The notes under the pieces were generated by a model. It had not been told where the DNA came from and did no database searches. It worked only from the letters and a program-made list of their open reading frames with translations. From Azolla caroliniana (lineage: Eukaryota; Polypodiophyta), in assembly GCA_043228905.1 (NCBI GenBank), contig JBHGNT010000018.1, positions 8,432,001 to 8,496,000 of the forward strand: 64,000 nt of DNA. The letters run 5' to 3'. Made by a program: the position numbers and the translations under genes. This document shows positions 46,116 to 56,385 of this stretch, piece after piece; within the stretch, counting starts at the first letter, position 1, and the number at the start of each line of letters is the position of its first letter.

Positions 46116-47378
46116 TTTATTAAGAATGTCTTGCATGTACCAACCATTACAAAGAATTTGATCTCCGTCGGCCAAATTGTTGAGCAAGGGATGCAAGTAC
46201 GATTTAATTAAGGCAGTTGCTTCATCGAAAAAGAGGGCTGACTCATCACTCACGGACGAAGAGAGGGCCAAATGTTCATTCTCGACTCGCACAAGATGAA
46301 ATCAGCCATGTTTGCAAAGGGCACGAAAGCTGATTCCAACATAGAGTTATGGCACAAGCGGATTGGTCATATCAACCTCCAAAAGCTCAAGGAAATGCAA
46401 TTGAAAGGAGTCGTCAACAGACTCCCAACCTTCAAAGAGAAAGAGATTGAAGGCGTATGTGCACCATGCCAATTTGACAAGCAACATCGGCACCCGTTTC
46501 TGAAGGAGAGGAACGCGAACTAAGGCGTACTCGATGTAATTCATTCTGATGTATGGGGATTGGCTCAAATAGTTACATTCGGCGGATGAAAATACTACAT
46601 GGTCTTCATTGATGACTTCTCTAGACAAACTTGGATCTACCCCATTCGGCAAAAGAGCGAAGTGTTCAGACACTTCGAAAAATTTAAGAATGAAATCGAG
46701 AAAGCCACGGGCCGACATGTACGATGTCTTTGGTCGGATGGAGGAAAAGAGTACTTCTCTGACGAGTTTTTGGCTTTTCTTCAGAAAGAAGGAATCAAGT
46801 GGGAGTTTTCGTGTCGACACACACTGCAACAAAACAGATTAGCCGAACGAAAGAGTCGGCACATCCTCAAAGTAGCACGGGCTATGCTTAACGAGAAGCA
46901 CATGTCGAAGTCGTACTAGACAGAAGCCGCCAACACATCCGTCTATGTCATGAATCGGTGTATGACATCGGGTGTGCACGAACTTATCTCGCACGAGAAG
47001 TTATTTGGGAAGAAGCCGGATTAATCACATGTTCGGATATTTGCCTCCATTGCATACGTGCACATCCTCGATGAGAAGCGACAAAAGCTTGACCCGAAGT
47101 CGGAGAAATGTATCCTCGTAGGATACTTACTAGAGCAAAAGAGGTACAAGTGCTATAACCCCTCGTTCGAAAAGCTCGAGTAAGTCGAGACGTCGTATTC
47201 GACGAGTCTGTATCCTGGTATGCACCAAGGACAACTTCGACTTTGACTCCACTCGACCCGGAATCTGCCGAAATAGAGATAGAAGACCAAGATCGGCTCA
47301 CGCACGTGTTCGAAGAAAGCCCGATTACGACAAGGCTTAGTGGGCCATAAGAGACTCCAAGCGATCAAAACACATCTC
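46116..47378 (+). pseudogene. Copia integrase, CopC
   Basis: GAG-pre-integrase LWHKRIGHINLQKLK and an intact CxxC (GVCAPCQFDKQHRHPF) are present; a stop follows ERNAN (46521-46523). The core keeps D (VIHSDVWG), D (CLWSDGGKEYFSDE) and E (LAERKSRHILK). A stop replaces Trp in KSY-stop-TEAAN (46917-46919). The fold end LVGYLLEQKRYKCYNPS is at about 47117-47163. The linker to RT is interrupted at 47379 by the G3 LTR. Confidence 0.8.
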
Positions 47379-47817
47379 TGTTGTCACGGGGCTGGATAAG
47401 CCGCTAACACAGGGTGTTCCTTTAGAACACTTCACCAAAGGGGTGCTACGGTAAGGAATGTGCAGACTGTGATACAAGACCGATTCTTCCCGGTCACTAT
47501 CTGGAATGATTAACTTGATACACGCGTATGATAATCACATGAAGCATAGAAAAATATTAACAAGATACACAATACATAAAGACACAACACCTGTCTATTA
47601 ATTATTCGTCATCAATTACATCATCTCCGGATCCTTTTATAGGTATCTGGTTGTGCTACAAACCGGTGCCAACCGGCAACCAGCTACGAATCGGTCCAGA
47701 TCCGGATTGGCATACCGATTCTGGGTCTGTCCGTTCGATCTTATAATTATCATAATTTATCTAATTACAACGCCCAAAGCCGACTCCCCTTTCATACTTT
47801 GGCCTAACCGGCCAACA
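47379..47817 (-). repeat. Solo LTR of family G3 in CopC
   Basis: Bounded by TGTTGTCACGG and CGGCCAACA, with a perfect 5-bp target duplication ATCTC (47374-47378 and 47818-47822). CopA shows the uninterrupted host sequence at 8290-8310. Orientation is taken from the minus-strand TATA box TATAAAAGG (near 47640). Its length equals the G3 LTR at 37395-37833. Confidence 0.9.
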
Positions 47818-47822
47818 ATCTC

Positions 47823-49551
47823 CGCCGAGTCTTGAGCTGGAGGAAGGGAAGGCGAAAATGTTGGAGTATGAAAACGATCACCTTGACAACAACGAATCGA
47901 CTAACTCCCTCGATAGTGAGTTCGAAGGCCTTGACATCCGGACAAATGGGGCGAAGAAAGCCTTAGTATCCACAAACGAGAAGCTCTACGGATCCACTCG
48001 TGAAAAGAACCATGTAACTCGATTCGACTACAATGAGTATATGGCGTACCATTACGCCTTTATGATGAAGATAGGAACAGTACGGGAGCCAGAAACCTTT
48101 TCCGAAGCCGTGAAGGACCCGCGATGGATCGAAGCAATGAATGAGGAGATGCAAGCAGTCTCTAAAAATGAGACATGGGATCTCGTCCCTTCTTAACCGC
48201 ACAAGAAGGAGATCGGTTGTAGATGGATCTACAAAGTGATGTATAATGTTGACGGCTCCATCAACCGCCATAAAGCCCAACTCATAGTGAAAGGATACAC
48301 ACAAACACATGGAGTCGACTACAAAGAGACCTTTGCCCTGGTGGCAAAGATGCAACTATGCGGACTGTGATTGCAGCTGTAGTTGCGAAAGGGTGGCACC
48401 TCTATCAAATGGACGTAAAGAACGCCTTTCTTCAAGGTGAATTAGAAGAGGATGTGTACATCGTACAACCACCCGGCTTCAAATCCAACATTCATTTGAA
48501 AGCCATCTGCCAACTCAAGAAGCCTCTCTCCAGCGTTAAGCAAGCATCATGTGCTTGGCATTCGAAGATAACGCAATATCTTCATCAAATCGGCTTTTGA
48601 ATGTCGAAATTCGACAATTCCCTCTACGTACGAAACGACTCAGGAAGCCCGATTGTCATAATCCTATATGTAGATGATCTTGTCATTGGAGGTGAAAGTC
48701 TAGTCCACATGAACAAGGTCAAGTCCCTCATATTTGGCAACTTCGAGATGACGGACATGAAGGAGCACCATTACTTCCTTGGAATCGAAGTAATTCGGAT
48801 TCCGACCAACATTATGATCTCTCAACTGTACTACGTCCTCAACTTGTTATACAAGTTCGGGATGGCTGAGTGCAAATCTGTGGCAACCCCTCTCGATTGA
48901 AACCTCAAAATAGATGTCGATTCCGACATAGACAAGTGCGGACTGACTCAATATCGTCAACTGATCGGGAGCCTTATCTATCTCACGATCACTCGACCCG
49001 ACCTTAGCTATCCAGTGGACTCCTTAGCCAATTCATGAAAACTCCACAAGATATCCATTTCGATTGCGCTAAGCGAGTATTACGATACGTGAATGACACA
49101 ATGGATTATGACATTCTCTACAAATCAACGACACCAATTCGACTCAAAGGGTACACGGATGCCGACTGGGTTGGCTACAAAGCCGATCAACGATCAATCT
49201 CTTGTTTTGTCTTCTCCCATGGTAGCGGAGAGATTTCGTGGAGTAGCAAGAAGCAGCCGATCGTCACTCTTTTGAATACGGAGGCGGAATACAGAGGCAG
49301 AGGTGCAACCATAGCTACATGTGAAGTCGTATGGCTCAAGAGGATTTTGAAGGATCTGGGCATTCCCATCAAGGATCCAACTCCCCTAAACTACGTGAAC
49401 ATGAGAAGTATTTATTTGGCTCGGAACCCAATGTTCCACACACACACAAAGAATATTGAAGTGGACTATCACTTCATTCGAGAGCGCGTTCAGGCCGAAG
49501 ATGTCGACCTTCAACACAAATCTTCAAACGATCAACATCTTCACCAAAGCC
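47823..49551 (+). pseudogene. Copia linker, RT and RNase H, CopC
   Basis: The linker GLDIRTNGAKKALVSTNEKL leads to RT start PRWIEAMNEEMQAVSKNETW, with a stop after LVPS (48194-48196). RT continues with QMDVKNAFLQGELEEDVYIV; the catalytic ILYVDDLVIGG is intact. Stops occur at 48598-48600 and 48898-48900, and a shift near 49018. RNase H shows LKGYTDADWVGYKADQRS and LLNTEAEYRGRG. The frame drifts at DVDLQHKSSNDQ, and the reading is cut at the G1 insertion after TTCACCAAAGCC. The last codons continue beyond it at 54073. Confidence 0.85.
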
Positions 49552-49867
49552 TGTCATGATATGGCAAGATTCGAACCCATGACCTTATGCTACATGGGTT
49601 GAGCACTTACCATTAGACTATGAATTGTAATTTGTAGAATATTATTTTCAGTTATGCTTTATCATAGAAAATTGATGTATATTCCAAATCTCTCTGGAAC
49701 ATTCTAGAAGCTTTAGGATTATTCCTAAAAACACTATAAAAGGAGGCACAAGGCATTGTTTTGAACCAAATTGGTTCAACGCCAGTCTTAAGCCTCTTAG
49801 CCACTTTGTACTTATCTTTCACATAATATTAGCTACTGTCATCATATTTCTCTCTCTCTCATTCTCG

Positions 49868-49905
<38 letters not shown>

Positions 49906-50010
49906 CTCTCTTCCTCTCTTGGGAATCTTACGTAGTCCCGTCCTCTTAGTACTAATAGTAGTTCTCTTCTCTAGTACTAATTCTCTCTTTGTTTAGTACT
50001 ATTCCTGACA
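49552..50010 (+). repeat. 5' LTR of G1
   Basis: Ends TGTCATGATATGG and TTCCTGACA; 459 bp. It holds the antisense tRNA-like block (49563-49625), TATAAAAGGAGG near 49737, the CT microsatellite at about 49867-49899 and three TTAGTACTA motifs (49946, 49972, 49993). Confidence 0.9.
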
Positions 50011-50079
50011 GTTTGAACCAATTTTTTTCCTCAAGTCTACTTGTCGTTTTCCCTCCTCCTCCTATCCTTTTTCTATACT

Positions 50080-51237
50080 ATGGCTACTGTTAGCGCCCAA
50101 GAATATCAATCCGTTTTCTCTGAGCTACAGTGTCTAAAAGAAAAGTTTGTTGCCCTGGAACAAGAAAACCAACGGTTGATAAGGGATCTGCAACAAATCG
50201 CTCTAGAAAAACAACAAACGCAACAACAACATGGGGAGTTAGCGTTACGGGTACAACAACTCGAAGCAGCGTTGCAACAACAAGGATGAAGTCCCCAAGG
50301 ATTTCATAAAGAGCCCAAGATTGGACTTCCTGTGAAATTTGATGGAACGCGATCACAATTCCTGGGATTCCTTAATCAGGTACACTTAGTCATCCAGATG
50401 CATCCTTCCCGATATCCCACTGATGCATCTTGAGTCGGCCTAATAGGCACGTTACTTAGCGACTCAGCCTTGGCATGGTTCGCTCCGCTTCTAGAAAAAG
50501 AATCGCCCTTGCTTAATAACTTTGAAGATTTTATTAGTGAGTTTAAAGCCTGCTTTGGAGATACCGACAACATCAGGACAGTGATCATCAAAATCCGAAG
50601 ATTGGGTCAAGGCGATCGTCCAGCCTCTACCTACGTGGCGGATTTCCGTCTACTCGCCTCATATATCCCCTGGGATGATCAGGCCCTCATGGAGCAGTTT
50701 CGCTACGGCTTGCGCAATGATGTCAAAGACTTGCTTTTAACCTTCCCCGAAGAACCAAAGTCTCTTACGGAGGCAATCAGTCGAGTGGTCCGATGCGACA
50801 ACCACCTTTTCGAACGACGTTCGGAACGTCAGTTACAAATACCATGCTTTCGGCCGGAACCCACATACGCCTTAGTCACGGCTAAACCGTTTGCACGCGA
50901 TGTATCTCAAGCCAATATTCCGACATCGATGGAGATTGACACCATGCGTCGACGCGGCCCGTTATCGGAAGAAGAAAAGCAAGGACGACGTGCCAATCGA
51001 TTATGTCTTTATTGTGGTGGACCAGGGCATATCGCCATCAATTGTCCCCATAGGCCAAGAAGACAGGTAAATCAAATCGTCGCCTGTACTAAACCCGAGT
51101 TAATTCTTCCTTTCGGAGTGTCTGATAGTATTAATAGTACTAATAGAGTGTCAAATAGTATTCATAGTACTACTAGCCCAAGTATCTCAAACAAATTTGA
51201 AATCCTTAGTCAATTAGATGAAGAGTTAAACGATTGA
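50080..51237 (+). pseudogene. Gypsy gag with zinc knuckle, two stops, G1
   Basis: The likely start is MATVSAQEYQSVFSELQ at 50080, followed by a Gln-rich coiled coil. TGA codons at 50287-50289 and about 50431-50433 interrupt one continuous frame (GLPVKFDGTRSQFLGFLNQV between them). The capsid region runs LAWFAPLLEKESPLLNNFED through DLLLTFPEEPKSLTEAISRV. The zinc knuckle CLYCGGPGHIAINC has perfect CX2CX4HX4C spacing. The frame ends at 51235-51237. A Ser/Asn/Ile-rich tail is encoded by repeated TAGTACTA and AGTATT motifs. Confidence 0.85.
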
Positions 51238-51329
51238 GTCTAGCCAAAATAGGAGCCGTTTGGTTAGACAACAGCCCTAGATCTGTATAGCCCATTAATG
51301 GTTCCATTCCTTCCAAGCAAGTTAACAAT

Positions 51330-51584
51330 GTGTTCCTAGCCCAAGTCATTGTTAGTACTAAATGTACTCCCCCAGTACCCGTCCTAGCACTTTTAGATTC
51401 CGTAGCTAATTCCTGTTTCATGGATCAAAATTTTGCCCAAGCTTCTCAAATATCCTTAAGAAAACTTCCTTGTCCCGCATCTGTAGTAGTCATTGATGGT
51501 CGTCCCATTGCTTCCGGGAATATTGTAGAAGAATCAGAACCCATTCAAGTTGTCCTAGGTAGTTTTGTGTGTGTAGTCATTTAA
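51330..51584 (+). pseudogene. Retropepsin-like protease, active site altered, G1
   Basis: PPVPVLALLDSVANSCFMDQ has the shape of a retroelement aspartic protease, but D-S-G is D-S-V. The flap-like segment PASVVVIDGRPIASG follows. The frame differs from both gag and RT and ends after VVLGSFVCVVI. The next frame would read on with HPIVLGLPWFELHNP, the usual end of this domain, at about 51606-51650. Confidence 0.75.
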
Positions 51585-51756
51585 TATAATTAGTAGTCTA
51601 GAGCATCCCATTGTCCTAGGATTACCTTGGTTTGAATTACATAATCCAGCCATAGATTGGAGAACAAGAGAAGTCCAATATCGACAACCCCAAGAATCTA
51701 CTCACCGAGTTTCGACCATTTCACTCCATCAATTACGCGAAGGACACAAGGAGGCA

Positions 51757-52644
51757 ATGTTCCTATTTGCAATATCAATACATCCTTCCAACACTATTAA
51801 GAAGGAATCCTCAGTACAACTTCCGGCAAAATATCATCCTTATGCCGATGTATTTGACAAGGTAAAAGCCGGTACCCTTCCTCATCACCATCCCTATGAC
51901 TGTCCCATCGATTTACAACCAGGAATCGAGCCACCATGGGGACCAATTTACAACTTGTCACTCACCGAGTTAGAAGTCCTTCGAACCTACATAGAGGAGA
52001 ACTTGGCAAGCAGGTTTATCCGTCATTCGAAATCTCTAACCGGTGCACGCATCTTCTTTGTCAAGAAGAAAGATGGCTCACTTCGTCTCGTCGTTGATTA
52101 CCTCGGATTGAATAAGGTCACCATTCAGAATAGGTATGCACTTCCTCTTATATCAAGTCTTTTAGAGCGAGTTAATGGTGCAAAGTTTTTTACCAAAATC
52201 GATCTACGAGGAGCATATAACCTCGTGCGAATCCGACCGGGAGATGAATGGAAGACCGCCTTTCGCACGCGGTATGGGCATTTCGAGTATACTGTAATGC
52301 CGTTCGGCCTAACCAATGCACCTGCAATCTTCCAACATATGGCAAATGATATATTTAGAGACCTCTTGGATATCTGTTTGATCATCTATTTGGATGATCT
52401 ATTGATTTATTCGAAGACCCAGGAAGAACATGATTCTCATGTACTATTAGTACTAAAGCGACTCCGCGAGAATGGTCTTTATGCCAAGCTAGAAAAATGT
52501 AGCTTTGACTGCAAGCAAGTGGAATTTCTAGGCTACGTCATCTCCTCAAAGGGCATTGCCATGGATCCAGCTAAAGTCCAAATTGTACTAGAGGCAAATT
52601 CCACGGTTGGTACGAGATGTACAATGTTTTCTAGGTTTTGCTAA
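51757..52644 (+). pseudogene. Gypsy reverse transcriptase, G1
   Basis: The linker YHPYADVFDKVKAGTLPHHH and CPIDLQPGIEPPWGPIYNLS leads into RT. Core motifs are present: FFVKKKDGSLRLVVDYLGLN (the usual Arg of DYR is Leu), FTKIDLRGAYNLVRI, VMPFGLTNAPAIFQ and the catalytic IIYLDDLLIYS. The thumb FLGYVISSKGIAMDPAKV is followed by a frameshift near 52600-52640, after which RNase H continues. The RT domain itself is almost intact. Confidence 0.9.
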
Positions 52645-53719
52645 CTTCTACCGTAAGTTTATACAGGATTACTCGAAGATTATTGTACCTCTCACACAAC
52701 TTACGAAGAAGGGACAAGCATTTCTTTGGTCCAATGAAGCAGATATGGCTTTTCAGCATCTTAAGAAAGCCTTTACATCAGCACTGATTCTAGTTCACGT
52801 GGATACAAGCAAACCATTCATCATGGAGGCCGACACATCAGATTTCACCCTCGGTAGCATCCTTTCTCAACAAGGAGATAAAGAAGAGTTACGTCCTGTG
52901 GCTTTCCATTCGCGCAAATTCGATGTCGCAGAAATCAACTGCGAAATACATGACAAGGAGTTATTAGCCATCATGGATTCATTTGTGCAATGGAGGAATT
53001 TCTTAGAGGGCTCTCCACATCAGGTCATTGTCTTTAGTGATCATAAAAATCTTGCTTATTTCCAGAACACTCGTGTACTAAATCGACGGCAAGCTCGGTG
53101 GCCTCAATTCCTCACGCGTTTCGACTTCAAAATCACATATCGATCGGGGAAGCAGCAAGGAAAAGTAGATGCACTATCACGGCGTTCATATCTTGCACCT
53201 CGTCCTGGTGATCCAGCATTTGATAATCAAAAGCAAGTAATCTTGGGACCAACACGATTGTACACAACGCGGATTTTTCACACCCCGATGGATTCACGGA
53301 TTACCGATGACATACGTGCAAACTTGAAGACAGATAGTTTTGCTCAAGACATCCTGACGCACATTGATACTTCTCGGGCATCCTGTTCTCAGTCTCAACA
53401 ACTAGGTATTGACTACCGACAATTCGAATATCATGATGGTTTGTTATTCTTTAAAAAGCTTGTATATGTCCCCGATTGCTCCGGTCGCCTTCAAATCGTC
53501 CAGAATTGTCACGACACCCATACGATGGGACATTTCGGTAGTACTAAGACGTTGGATCTAGTGCAACGATCTTTTTGGTGGCCCCACATGCGCCGTTTTG
53601 TCGACGACTACGTTCGGACTTGTGATGCTTGCTGTCGAGAAAAGATGCCACGACACCATCCATATGGCTTGCTGGAACCCTTACCGATTCCAAACCCTTA
53701 TCGATTGGCTCGGTTATAG
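52607..53719 (+). pseudogene. RNase H and integrase zinc finger, integrase core lost, G1
   Basis: QCFLGFANFYRKFIQDYSKI opens the frame. RNase H keeps D (IMEADTSDFTLGS), E (IHDKELLAIMD) and D (IVFSDHKNLAYF), with tether YRSGKQQGKVDALSRR. The integrase zinc finger is complete (NCHDTHTMGHFGSTKT, then RTCDACCREK). After LLEPLPIP the sequence jumps straight to a chromodomain in another frame. The DDE core and GPY/F module, normally several hundred codons, are missing, so integration would need enzyme from elsewhere. Confidence 0.88.
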
Positions 53720-53852
53720 TCCGAGCAATCATACTTGGGAACCCGTCGAGTATGTTTCCAATGCTCAGGATCTTCTTGCTGATTTCCATCGAAAGTATCC
53801 GGACAAACCTGGCCCGCAATCAGCGCTGACTCGTTCCACTCGTCGTCTTTAA
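53695..53852 (+). pseudogene. C-terminal chromodomain of G1
   Basis: LIDWLGYSPSNHTWEPVEYV then NAQDLLADFHRKYPDKPGP. The W-x-G-Y, TWEP and following helix (LLADFHRKYP) are those of retroelement chromodomains, which guide integration by binding histone marks. The first beta strand with its aromatic is missing because of the deletion junction. The stop at 53850-53852 overlaps the polypurine tract TAAGGGGGAGATAG. Confidence 0.85.
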
Positions 53853-53863
53853 GGGGGAGATAG

Positions 53864-54072
53864 TGTCATGATATGACAAGACTCGAACCCATGACCTTAT
53901 GCTACATGGGTCGAGCTCTTAGCATTAGACTATGAATTGTAATTTGTAGGATATTATTTTCAGTTATGCTTTATCATAGAAAATTGATCTTACGCAGTCC
54001 CATCCTCTTAGTACTAATAGTAGTTATCTTCTCTAGTACTAATTCTGTCTTTGTTTAGTACTATTCCTGACA
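53864..54072 (+). repeat. 3' LTR of G1, internally deleted
   Basis: Starts TGTCATGATATGACAAG and ends TTCCTGACA but is only 209 bp: AGAAAATTGAT joins directly to CTTACGCAGTCCC, dropping the TATA box, the CT tract and about 250 bases. The antisense tRNA-like block (about 53875-53937) and one TTAGTACTAA (54008-54017) remain. Confidence 0.9.
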
Positions 54073-54285
54073 AAGCCCTAGGAGCCGACAAGCTTTGACA
54101 ACTCATGTCAGACCTTGGATTGACGATCCCTGACTTGCCAAGCTTGAGGGGGAGTACAAGCGAGAACCGGATACCGTTCGAACTGGGTATGAGCCGAAGT
54201 GGACATTGATGATCGTCCGAACTGGATACCAGCCGAAGCGAACATCAACCGAAAGGAACCAACCCGAGTTGAGCTTGAGGGGGCG
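54073..54285 (+). pseudogene. End of CopC pol, after the G1 insertion
   Basis: Continues the copia C-terminus after the insertion (the AAGCC copy, then GCCCTAGGAGCCGACAAGC, SDLGLTIPDLPSLRGSTS). It runs on to the polypurine tract TTGAGGGGGCG at about 54275-54285. A TGA lies in the KL-stop-QLM stretch. Confidence 0.85.
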
Positions 54286-54742
54286 TGTTGAAAATCAAGC
54301 TCAACAAAGTGCAACGTGTGAACACACCCTTTGAGAATCTATAATCACTCAAAGGTCAAGAGTCACACCACTACTCTCTACACAATTACTATGTGTCATA
54401 GAATCATATTCTATAACACATAACTTATGAGTTCTATATTCCCCATGACGACGAGTCTTCACATTTCCCAAGAGAGAGTAGTTGTTGTAGTGAGTTAATG
54501 AAGAGCGAGGATGACCTTATATAAATCATCCTTCTCGTACTTCATACTAAGCTGGTTGTGACTCCTTGTAATGCTACATTTTGTATTTGCCATTTTACTT
54601 GTTAATATACACCTTCTTGAGTATTCTATTCTCCATTCTATCTAATCTATCTTGTGTTTCTCTTCTCTCATCTCTTTCCTCTGACACATACACATAACAC
54701 ACATCTCTTACGCTTCACAAGATTCATGTTCGATTCTTTACA
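54286..54742 (+). repeat. 3' LTR of CopC
   Basis: Starts TGTTGAAAATCAAGCTC (one change breaks the terminal hairpin) and ends CGATTCTTTACA. It matches the 5' LTR end to end. Confidence 0.92.
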
Positions 54743-55491
54743 CAGTTTATATAACTTCATGGGGCTCGTGATCATTATTTAGACTGTCCCACTTCGGGTA
54801 GGATCACGACTGGAGAAATAAGAAGACTATGTTGCGGGATCGGCCACAAGCAATCCTTATATACGTCCTTTACCAAACTGTATATAGGAAATAGAGATGA
54901 GACAAAACACTGAAGTTGCCCACAAGATCTATATATATTCGATTAAAGTGTCGCATACAGATACAAGTGCTGAGTATATTCGGTAACACTCAATCTCTAT
55001 CAATCTATTCCTATCGGTCCTCTATATCTCCCCCTCCTGTGTTCGGTAATCTCCGATATATATAGCTTCCTTCTACTTGGCGCTTTCCACCTGTTCCTTC
55101 CTTGATATTCAACCTACCTTGTTTTGGTTGTTCGTTCTCGGCTTCCTTTGGTTCCTTTCACACTTGTCACACTTGTACCATCGGGTAACACTACTCTCAC
55201 TCACTCACTCACTCTCTCTCACTCTCACTCTCTTATTGTATTCTGTGTTCTGTGTTAACAAACTGTTCATCTTCCAGATAATCGACTGATTGTTGGTTCA
55301 TAAGCTTCCGCATTTAACTTTTTACAACATTCAATTATATTTGTTAGAAAGCAAGGATAGCTTATAAAAAATGCAACCAAAAACCAATAAATATGATAGA
55401 ATTCTTAGAGACGCAAGGGGAAGAAAAAGGGAAGAAAAAGTATTGAATCTAGAAGTAGTGACACAAGAAGAGTCTTAGCGTTGTCGTAGTG
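54743..55491. other. Non-coding; LTR-like leader but no ends fixed
   Basis: 54970-55290 has TATATATAGC, CACTCACTCACTCACTCTCTC and CT-rich DNA as in the LTR leaders of this genome, so it may be part of an old LTR. 55320-55491 has purine-rich AAGGGGAAGAAAAAGGGAAG before the G2 LTR, like a polypurine tract. No coding sequence is supported. Confidence 0.35.
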
Positions 55492-56135
55492 TACAAAGTA
55501 CACTACGTAAATAATGTGTGGAGTACCCAATTGACTAAGTATAAAGAAATAGGAGAAAATACTACAATAATTATGTTACATGCACAGGTCAGGGTTTGAA
55601 CCCTATACCTCCATGTTACCAATTTTAAGCCTTATCATTGTACTAGCATATTATGAGTTTTGAATTTATACTAAACTTTATCCCATATAAATATTCTAGA
55701 TAAGCATGATAGAAAAAGTTATTCATGCATACACACTCGAGTTAAATGAAAAGATGCGATAGAAAGCTAATCATGCACATGTAGTGTGCATGAAAACTAA
55801 AGTTAGAAAAGGCATGATGCTTGCATGTGGTAAACTTAGACTCTTCCATCGCTATATAAGGAATAGTGAAAGATGTATATGTTGTTGATTTTTTTTATAA
55901 GGGTTGATTAATATATTATATTCGTGGGATTCACGAATTTACCATCTATTTCTCTCTTGCAATCTAAATTCATATTTTTTCCTAAACATTAATGAATACA
56001 CTATACTCGTGGGATTCACGAGTTTCATATCTTTCTTTCTTATAATCTATTCATATTCATAATAAAACTCGTCTCAAATTCTTTCTCCTCCTAGTCCAAA
56101 ACCCCAGCGGTTCCCACCCGACTCACACAACGATT
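55492..56135 (+). repeat. LTR of family G2, 3' end slightly truncated
   Basis: Starts TGTCGTAGTGTAC and aligns with 3725-4355 to CACCCGACTCACACAACGATT, where similarity stops before the terminal ACGACA. It contains the tRNA-like block (about 55588-55660), GCTATATAAGG (near 55849) and the two hairpins at 55920-55938 and 56005-56023 with perfect 7-base arms. Confidence 0.85.
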
Positions 56136-56385
56136 GTGCTTTTTTTGTGTATGGTTGTGCTTAAGATACAAGGAGTTTTTATTAAGTGTTGTTTTCTCAA
56201 GGGTGGTATGGGAGAATGAGATGAAGACGATGTTCAGTAACTTGAATATGAATTTGTATTGTAGTCTAGATATTCCATCTTTCGACACCTTGTCATAGGA
56301 TGAGCTCATGTTTCACCAAAAGTTGGCACTTCAAAGGGTTATGGGAGAGCTTGTACCTTGTACATTTACTGAATGTAGTGTACAA

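Larger units (their letters stand above)
49552..54072 (+). mobile_element. Chromovirus G1 (Ty3/gypsy) nested in CopC
   Basis: LTR-gag-protease-RT-RNase H-integrase zinc finger-chromodomain-LTR, flanked by the 5-bp target duplication AAGCC (49547-49551 and 54073-54077). CopC coding sequence continues directly on both sides. The integrase catalytic core is deleted, the 3' LTR has lost about 250 bases, and gag and pol have stops and shifts. No standard TGG-type primer site follows the 5' LTR (sequence GTTTGAACCAA). The palindrome TAGTACTA occurs at least eight times. Confidence 0.92.
44490..54742 (+). mobile_element. Complete-ended copia CopC with nested insertions
   Basis: Both LTRs are present (44490-44946 and 54286-54742, each 457 bp), with a primer-binding site and a polypurine tract. 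Flanks CGGTT (44485-44489) and CAGTT (54743-54747) look like a target duplication with one change. It carries a G3 solo LTR (47379-47817) and the chromovirus G1 (49552-54072); without these it is about 5.3 kb, normal for copia. Gag, integrase and RT all have stops or shifts. Confidence 0.9.

Noticed and set aside
49863-49900. CRISPR-like or satellite array suspicion from dense short repeats
   Set aside because: It is a simple CT microsatellite inside an LTR; no spacer-repeat structure exists in this eukaryotic window.
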